Source of the DNA: Nitrospira sp. bin75
Lineage (GTDB): Bacteria; Nitrospirota; Nitrospiria; Nitrospirales; UBA8639
DNA length: 64,000 nucleotides
Direction of reading: 5' to 3'
NCBI GenBank assembly: GCA_002238765.1
Contig: MPMZ01000003.1
Coordinates: forward strand, 1 to 64,000
A program made the translations under genes and the position numbers. Positions within the stretch are counted from its first letter, which is position 1; each line of letters starts with the position of its first letter. This document shows positions 58,701 through 64,000 of the stretch, in pieces. The notes below the pieces were generated by a model, which saw only the letters and a list, made by a program, of their open reading frames with translations, was not told the origin of the DNA and made no database searches.

Positions 58701-59806
58701 ACGTGGTGATTGCAGCAGGTGGCACGGGAGGACATTTTTACCCGGCTCTCGCATTAGCCGAAGAGTTTTGTCGTCAAGCGGCCGATACGTCCGTGACGTT
58801 GGTGGGGACGGGTCGAGCCCTTGAGCAGCGGATGATGGCCGGCGCGCCATGGCGGATGGAAACCCTTCGAGTGCAGGGGGTCGTGGGTCGGGGGATGGTG
58901 GCTTCGATCAAGGCACTGCTGTTGATTCCCGGGGCGGTTTGGCGATGCCTCCGCTTGTTGCGCGCCTACAAAGCGGATCTCGTCGTCGGCACCGGCGGTT
59001 ATACCAGCCCGCCGGTGGTTTTCGCGGCGTTGTTGTTGGGAATCCCGCGCGCCGTGGTGGAACTGAACGCGGTCCCGGGAATCGCCAACCGCGTCCTCGG
59101 GCCCTTGGCCAACCGGATTTTCGTCTCGTTCGAACGCGCGACGCCGTATTTTCGCGCCGGCAAGGTTTCCGTGGTGGGAACCCCGTTGCGAAGGGCGTTT
59201 GTCGCGACCACGCCGAGCCTGGAATCCGGTCGAATCGACACGCTGTTGGTCTGTGGCGGCAGTCAAGGGGCTCAAGCCATGAACTCCATTGTGCTCGAAG
59301 CCGTTCGGACCTCTGCCCTGATTCGGCGCCGGGTCACGGTGATTCATCAGTCGGGCCTGAACGACTTCGATCGTGTTTCTCAAGCGTATCGCACGATGAA
59401 CGTGGAGGCGGAAGTGGTGCCGTTTGTCGAAGATATGGCCCGGACGCTTCGCCGGGCGGATCTGGTGATCTGTCGATGTGGAGCCTTGACGTTGTCGGAA
59501 ATTGCCGCCTGCGCCAAGCCCTCCGTCCTCATTCCGTTTCCCCAGGCGACGCACAACCACCAGGAATCGAACGCCCGCGTCGTGGAGCGGGCGGGGGCGG
59601 GCATCGTGCTGCTTCAGCCTGCGCTGACCGGCGCCGGGTTGGCTGAAGAGATTGAGGGATTGCTGCATCACCCGGATCGTGTTCGATGCATGGCGGAACA
59701 GAGCCTGCGTTTGCGACGCACCGATTCGGCTGAGGCCATGGTCCGCGAGTGTTATCGGTTACTGGGGAAAAGTTTCCCTGAACGTACGATGACGAACGGT
59801 GTTTAG
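58697..59806 (+). CDS. murG: Lipid II synthase MurG
   Basis: A 369-residue GT-B glycosyltransferase adding GlcNAc to lipid I on the inner face of the membrane. VVIAAGGTGGHFYPALALAE is the N-terminal acceptor loop; VVGTGGYTSPPVVFAALLLG, ELNAVPGIANRVLG (the family has EQN here), VCGGSQGAQAMNSIV and CRCGALTLSEIAACAKPSVL follow. The second loop reads ELN rather than EQN, a mild change. It overlaps ftsW by ATGA and murC by eight bases. Confidence 0.95.
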   Translation: MNVVIAAGGTGGHFYPALALAEEFCRQAADTSVTLVGTGRALEQRMMAGAPWRMETLRVQGVVGRGMVASIKALLLIPGAVWRCLRLLRAYKADLVVGTGGYTSPPVVFAALLLGIPRAVVELNAVPGIANRVLGPLANRIFVSFERATPYFRAGKVSVVGTPLRRAFVATTPSLESGRIDTLLVCGGSQGAQAMNSIVLEAVRTSALIRRRVTVIHQSGLNDFDRVSQAYRTMNVEAEVVPFVEDMARTLRRADLVICRCGALTLSEIAACAKPSVLIPFPQATHNHQESNARVVERAGAGIVLLQPALTGAGLAEEIEGLLHHPDRVRCMAEQSLRLRRTDSAEAMVRECYRLLGKSFPERTMTNGV

Positions 59807-61175
59807 AAAGATTCGGCATATTCATCTCGTGGGGATCGGTGGGAGTGGGATGAGCGGCATCGCCGAGGTGTTGTTGACGCTGGGCTATCACGTCACGGGA
59901 TCCGACGTGGCCCCGTCCGACAATACGCGACGGTTGGAAACCTTGGGGGGAAGAATTTCCATCGGGCATGACGCGTCCCACGTGGAAGGAGCGCAAGTGG
60001 TGGTGATCTCTTCAGCCGTTCAGGCCTCGAACCCGGAAGTGATGGCTGCGAAACAGAACGTCGTGCCGGTGATCCCGCGGGCCGAAATGCTGGCGGAACT
60101 CATGCGACTCAAGTTCGGCGTGGCGATTGCCGGGGCTCACGGAAAAACCACCACGACGTCCATTGTCGCGTCGGTCTTGGCGCATGCCGGCCTTGATCCG
60201 ACGTTCGTGGTCGGGGGCAAGGTGAATGCCATGGGCTCCCATGCCAGGTTGGGACGAAGTGACTTGCTCATTACCGAAGCTGATGAAAGTGACGGGTCGT
60301 TTCTTCGCCTGTCCCCTGCGATTGCGGTGGTGACGAATATCGATCGTGAGCATCTCGACCACTATCAATCCATGGATCGGCTGAAAGACGCTTTTTTGGA
60401 ATTCGTCAACAAAATTCCTTTTTACGGGGTGGCGATCCTGTGCGCGGATGACGAACATCTTCGCGCGATGCTGCCTCAGGTACAGAAGCGATATATCACC
60501 TATGGCCTGGAGTCCTCGGACTCTTCCATGCCGGATTTGCGTGCCACGGACATAGAAATCAAGGGATTGACGACGAACTTTCGCGTTCAATTTCGCGAAC
60601 GGACACTAGGCCCTTTTCGACTCACGATTCCGGGTGTCCACAACGTGTCCAATGCGTTGGCCGCGATCGGAGTCGGTTTGGAACTGGATATTCCGCTGGA
60701 TTTGGTTCGTGCCGGCGTCGCCTCATTCTCCGGCGTTGAACGGCGGTTTCATATCCGTGGAGAAAAAGGCGGCGTCGTGGTGGTTGACGATTACGGCCAT
60801 CACCCGACGGAAATCCGGGTGACTCTGGCCGCGGCCAGGGCCGTCTGGCCGGGGCGATTGGTGGTGGTCTTTCAACCACACCGGTACAGCCGCACGCACG
60901 ATCTGTTGAATGAATTTCCGAATGCCTTCGAGCAGTCGGATATCCTGTTTGTGACGCCGATTTATGCGGCGGGCGAAGAGTCGATCGAAGGCGTGTCCGG
61001 GGAAATCCTGGCCGAACGAATCCGGGCCGCGGGCCACCAGGCGGTTCATTGCGTGGAGAAGCAAGACGCGTTGGTCAGTCGACTGGTCGCGGAATTGCGA
61101 TCCGGCGATACGGTGCTCACGCTGGGCGCCGGAGACGTGTGGAAGGTGGGTGTCGAGTTGTTGGAGTCATTGTGA
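59799..61175 (+). CDS. murC: UDP-MurNAc-L-alanine ligase MurC
   Basis: A 458-residue ligase, first of the Mur ligase series. HLVGIGGSGMSGIAEVLLT, GSDVAPSDNTRRLE, IAGAHGKTTTTSIVA (ATP loop), EADESDGSFLRLSP, TNIDREHLDHYQSM, and DDYGHHPTEIRVTLAA and FQPHRYSRTHDL are the family marks. GTG at 59799 overlaps murG. Confidence 0.97.
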   Translation: MFRKIRHIHLVGIGGSGMSGIAEVLLTLGYHVTGSDVAPSDNTRRLETLGGRISIGHDASHVEGAQVVVISSAVQASNPEVMAAKQNVVPVIPRAEMLAELMRLKFGVAIAGAHGKTTTTSIVASVLAHAGLDPTFVVGGKVNAMGSHARLGRSDLLITEADESDGSFLRLSPAIAVVTNIDREHLDHYQSMDRLKDAFLEFVNKIPFYGVAILCADDEHLRAMLPQVQKRYITYGLESSDSSMPDLRATDIEIKGLTTNFRVQFRERTLGPFRLTIPGVHNVSNALAAIGVGLELDIPLDLVRAGVASFSGVERRFHIRGEKGGVVVVDDYGHHPTEIRVTLAAARAVWPGRLVVVFQPHRYSRTHDLLNEFPNAFEQSDILFVTPIYAAGEESIEGVSGEILAERIRAAGHQAVHCVEKQDALVSRLVAELRSGDTVLTLGAGDVWKVGVELLESL

Positions 61176-61206
61176 GTCTGTGGAGCGGACTGCCGGGGGC
61201 GGAGAC

Positions 61207-62127
61207 GTGCTGACCGTGTCGAACCATCATGATTGGAAAGCGGCCCTGTCGGGGATTCGCGGAGAGGTCCTGTTTGACGCGCCGTTGGCGGACTTGACCT
61301 CGCTTCGCATCGGGGGGCCGGCCGATGTCTTGGTCAGTCCGGAAGACGTCCATGACGTGTGTCGGATCGTTCGGCAAGCGTCTGCGGCTCAGGTTCCCGT
61401 CATGGTGTTGGGAGGGACGAACCTGTTGGTGCGGGACGGCGGCATTCGAGGCGTGGTCTTGAGTTTGTCCAATTTGGCGGCCATCGAAAAAGAAGACGAC
61501 CGGCTCGTGTTCGCCGAAGCCGGCGTGCGAATGCCGACCCTGCTGGGGTTTGCCGTGCACCATGCGTTGTCGGGGCTCGAATGGGCAGCCGGCATCCCGG
61601 GGACCGTCGGCGGCGCGGTCGTGATGAATGCGGGGACCAAGCTGGGAGAGATGCAAACCTGTTTGGACGCCATTCAAATGGTGAATCCCGAGGGCCGGTT
61701 ACGGACCTATCCGGCAACGGACGTCGTTTTTTCGTATCGTTCCGTCAACCTGCCCGAGGGCATTGTGGTGGGGGCCTGGCTTCGTCTGACCCCGGCCTCC
61801 AGGGAAACGATTGAATCACAGACCAAGTCTTATCTGCAGTATCGAAAGCGCTCGCAACCCCTCTCGCAACCCAATGCCGGGTCGGTCTTCAAGAATCCCC
61901 GGGAGATCCCGGCCGGCCGGCTGATCGAAGAAGCCGGACTGAAGGGGTACCGGGTGGGGGATGCGCAAGTGTCGCCCAAACATGCCAATTTTATCGTCAA
62001 TCTCGGACGTGCGCGCTCCACGGACGTGCTGCGTCTCATCGAAACGATCCGGCAGGAAGTCTTGCGGCGAACGGGCATCCGGTTGGAGTTGGAATGGAAA
62101 GTGGTGGGCGAGAGTGAGGTTCCTTAG
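61207..62127 (+). CDS. murB: UDP-N-acetylenolpyruvoylglucosamine reductase MurB
   Basis: A 306-residue FAD enzyme making UDP-MurNAc. The FAD-binding segments TSLRIGGPADVLVSPED and VMVLGGTNLLVRDGGIRG, then GLEWAAGIPGTVGGAVVMNA, the FSYRSVNLPE region, and QPNAGSVFKNP with the catalytic Ser, and HANFIVN are all present. The type-I form (with a Tyr-loop insert) is likely. GTG at 61207 is my choice; another is at 61216. Confidence 0.94.
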   Translation: MLTVSNHHDWKAALSGIRGEVLFDAPLADLTSLRIGGPADVLVSPEDVHDVCRIVRQASAAQVPVMVLGGTNLLVRDGGIRGVVLSLSNLAAIEKEDDRLVFAEAGVRMPTLLGFAVHHALSGLEWAAGIPGTVGGAVVMNAGTKLGEMQTCLDAIQMVNPEGRLRTYPATDVVFSYRSVNLPEGIVVGAWLRLTPASRETIESQTKSYLQYRKRSQPLSQPNAGSVFKNPREIPAGRLIEEAGLKGYRVGDAQVSPKHANFIVNLGRARSTDVLRLIETIRQEVLRRTGIRLELEWKVVGESEVP

Positions 62128-62150
62128 CATGCGGATACCGTGAAAGAACG

Positions 62151-63104
62151 ATGCCGTTAACTTCAGCCCATATAGGAGTTCTCATGGGAGGGCGATCAGC
62201 GGAACGTGAGATTTCCTTGAAAACCGGACGGTCGGTGTATGCCGCGTTGATTCGAAAAGGGTATGCCGCCACCCGTATCGACGTGGACGTCTCCTTGCCG
62301 CTCAAACTGCGGGCACGCAACGTTCAGTTGGCCTTTCTCGCCCTCCATGGCCGGGGCGGGGAGGATGGAACGGTGCAGGGCCTCTTGGAGATCATGGGCA
62401 TTCCGTATACCGGCTCAGGTGTCCAAGCCAGCGCGATGAGCATGAATAAAGCCGTGACCAAGGCATTCGTGCGGATGCAGGGTGTTCCCGTCGCGCCCGG
62501 CGTGGTCCTGCAGCGGACCGGCAACAGGATCATGCCGGCGCAACTGTCGTGGCCTCTGGTCGTCAAACCCGCGAACGAGGGCTCGACGGTGGGCGTGTCG
62601 CTGGTGCGAAAGCCCTCGCAGTGGACGGGTTCGCTGAAGCAGGCTTTTGCACACGATCACGAAGTGCTCGTGGAATCGTTTATCGACGGCCGTGAAATTG
62701 CCGTGTCCGTGTTGGACGGCGAAGCCTTGCCCCCGGTCGAAATTGTCGCGCCCAATGCATTTTATGATTATGCCGCCAAATATGAAAAAGCCGAAACGCG
62801 TTACCTCTGCCCGGCCCCCGTCACCACGGGCCAGGAGCAACGGGTGAAAGCCTTGGCGGTTCTGGCTTACCGGGTGATGGGATGCGCCGGCGCAGCCAGA
62901 ATCGATTTCCGGCTCAACCGCTCCGGCCGGCCCGTGTTCCTGGAAATCAACACGATCCCCGGGATGACCCGGAGGAGCTTGTTACCCATGTCCGCGGCCG
63001 CGGCCGGCCTGGATTACGATGCGCTGACGGAACGGATTTTACGGTCCGGATTGGCGCGGCAATCGAGTTGGAAGACTACGAGGGCGGGAAAGGGACGGGC
63101 ATGA
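62151..63104 (+). CDS. ddl: D-alanine-D-alanine ligase
   Basis: A 317-residue ATP-grasp ligase. VLMGGRSAEREISLKTGRSV, LALHGRGGEDGTVQGLLE, GIPYTGSGVQASAMSMNK, LVVKPANEGSTVGVSLV, and ARIDFRLNRSGRPVFLEINT with PGMTRRSLLPM are diagnostic. YEKAETRYLCPAP contains the residues of the omega loop. ATG at 62151 leads into the family N-terminus; it overlaps ftsQ by ATGA. Confidence 0.96.
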   Translation: MPLTSAHIGVLMGGRSAEREISLKTGRSVYAALIRKGYAATRIDVDVSLPLKLRARNVQLAFLALHGRGGEDGTVQGLLEIMGIPYTGSGVQASAMSMNKAVTKAFVRMQGVPVAPGVVLQRTGNRIMPAQLSWPLVVKPANEGSTVGVSLVRKPSQWTGSLKQAFAHDHEVLVESFIDGREIAVSVLDGEALPPVEIVAPNAFYDYAAKYEKAETRYLCPAPVTTGQEQRVKALAVLAYRVMGCAGAARIDFRLNRSGRPVFLEINTIPGMTRRSLLPMSAAAAGLDYDALTERILRSGLARQSSWKTTRAGKGRA

Positions 63105-63865
63105 GCCGCGGAAACCGATCACTTCGGCAGGAGCCGTCGTCGCGAAGGTGGTGGGTCCGGATGATTCAAGGAGGGCTTCTCGGCATCCTGGTGACCTTCT
63201 GCATGATGAGCTATCAGTGGATGCCATCAGCCGTGGCCGGCTTGCTGGCCATTGAGCGTGTCTCCATTTCCGGTACCGATCGACTCGATCGTCGAGTCGT
63301 GCTGTCGCTGTTGGATTTACCCGAAGATCGTTCGTTGCTGTCGGTGGATCTCTCAAGCCTGGAACGGAAAGTGGAGGCTCATCCTGCGGTGGCGTCCGCG
63401 TCGGTGGGGCGAGTCCTTCCCCACACCCTGACGGTCATCGTGGTCGAGCGAAAGCCGGCCGCGTTGTTTCAACACGCGGGAGGAACGTTGTTTTTGGACA
63501 AAGAAGGCGTGGTGTTGTCCCTTGCGCCGGACAGGCCGGCGGGAACGTTGCCTGAACTGGTGGGGATTTCAGCGGTAACACTGTTAGGCGGAGACCCCGA
63601 GACGCAAGCTCAAGCTCGAAGAGGGCTTCGCTTCGCCAAACACCTGCAGCGTCACGCCGGACATTCCGTGAGCGTCGATTTGAGTGATGCACGGTTCATG
63701 GTCGGAAAGACCGGCGGGCTGGTTTTTCGGGTGAAGAACGAATTCCAGGACATGTGGCAGCCGTATCTCGATCTGGAGCCGTCCCTTCGAGAGCGTTTCC
63801 GTCAAGGATCGCATGAGATTGATTTACGGTTTGCCGGCAAGGTGATCGTTCGAAAGAAAGGGTGA
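63101..63865 (+). CDS. ftsQ: Cell division protein FtsQ
   Basis: A 254-residue bitopic protein: basic cytoplasmic start, membrane helix at about 25-47 (LLGILVTFCMMSYQWM), then the POTRA domain (LLAIERVSISGTDRLDRRVV, LPEDRSLLSVDLSSLERKVE, HPAVASASVGRVLPHTLTVI) and the beta domain to the end (EIDLRFAGKVIVRKKG). It links FtsB/FtsL to the early divisome. Confidence 0.92.
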   Translation: MSRGNRSLRQEPSSRRWWVRMIQGGLLGILVTFCMMSYQWMPSAVAGLLAIERVSISGTDRLDRRVVLSLLDLPEDRSLLSVDLSSLERKVEAHPAVASASVGRVLPHTLTVIVVERKPAALFQHAGGTLFLDKEGVVLSLAPDRPAGTLPELVGISAVTLLGGDPETQAQARRGLRFAKHLQRHAGHSVSVDLSDARFMVGKTGGLVFRVKNEFQDMWQPYLDLEPSLRERFRQGSHEIDLRFAGKVIVRKKG

Positions 63866-63873
63866 GCAAGCTC

Positions 63874-64000
63874 ATGGCCAAAAAAGAACACATCGTTGTC
63901 GGGCTTGATATCGGCACCACCAAAATTTGTGCCATCGTGGCACAGGTGGCGCCTGGTGAGGGGGTCAACATCATTGGTGTGGGCTCGAGTCCATCCCGGG
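63874..64000 (+). CDS. ftsA: Cell division protein FtsA, 5' part
   Basis: The first 42 codons are visible before the window ends. KKEHIVVGLDIGTTKICAIV is the phosphate-1 loop of the actin-like FtsA, followed by AQVAPGEGVNIIGVGSSPS. A GTG at 63862 is an in-frame alternative start. FtsZ should follow outside the window. Confidence 0.92.
   Translation, partial: MAKKEHIVVGLDIGTTKICAIVAQVAPGEGVNIIGVGSSPSR

Overview
The window is a 64 kb stretch of a high-GC bacterial chromosome. It most probably comes from a diderm of the Nitrospirota (Nitrospira-like) type. That placement is inference from gene content and style: FadL and LptE outer-membrane genes, a pyruvoyl-dependent arginine decarboxylase beside a deoxyhypusine-synthase-like enzyme, a dcw cluster without mraZ, and many short CTTCGAC-type interspersed repeats. 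No rRNA is present to settle it. MurE carries the DNPR motif, so the peptidoglycan should be of the meso-diaminopimelate type.

Layout. (1) 1-10.4 kb is housekeeping and polyamine metabolism: anmK (cut by the window edge), a DUF2726 membrane protein, xth, pyruvoyl arginine decarboxylase, aldehyde dehydrogenase, a DsbA-like thioredoxin, a deoxyhypusine-synthase-like protein, tRNA-Glu, a RelBE pair, rpiA and glk. (2) 10.5-14.4 kb holds a MEKHLA-domain gene and a DNA methyltransferase plus PD-(D/E)XK nuclease pair that looks like a restriction-modification system. (3) 14.4-20.0 kb has aroK and aroE, a FadL-type porin, a glyoxalase-like gene and uvrC, whose product lacks the usual C-terminal helix-hairpin-helix domain. 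(4) 20.0-30.7 kb, between uvrC and leuS, is an accessory island. It holds a decayed FitA/VapC module, a three-gene operon encoding a DruA-family (DUF4338) protein, a NurA-like nuclease and a HerA-like ATPase, a frameshifted higA, an intact hipBA pair behind an AT-rich promoter, a DUF4238 gene of foreign base composition, a frameshifted TbpB-like surface protein, and a DUF2283 / PIN / AbrB toxin-antitoxin group. (5) 30.9-48.2 kb is core again: leuS-lptE-holA, rpsT, pyrF, tRNA-His, slt, a ZapB-like gene with zapA, rny-ymdB-xseA-xseB-tlyA, a sugar epimerase, a rhodanese and asnS. (6) 48.9-64 kb is a tightly packed dcw cluster, rsmH-ftsL-ftsI-murE-murF-mraY-murD-ftsW-murG-murC-murB-ddl-ftsQ-ftsA. 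A good sigma70 promoter precedes it, followed directly by 10-bp-phased AAAGTGG boxes of the kind MraZ binds.

The best candidate for an undescribed system is the DruA-NurA-HerA operon (20553-24937). A DUF4338 protein is coupled to a double-strand-break-resection-type ATPase/nuclease pair inside a toxin-antitoxin-rich island, and I cannot match this gene set to a named defence system. Two other signals stand out. The intergenic arrays at 3137-3282 and 48388-48500 are degenerate repeats phased at about 10 bp. A family of about 24-bp CCTGAGCGAAGTCGAAGG elements has inserted into other palindromic repeats and into coding sequences (uvrC, the FadL signal peptide).
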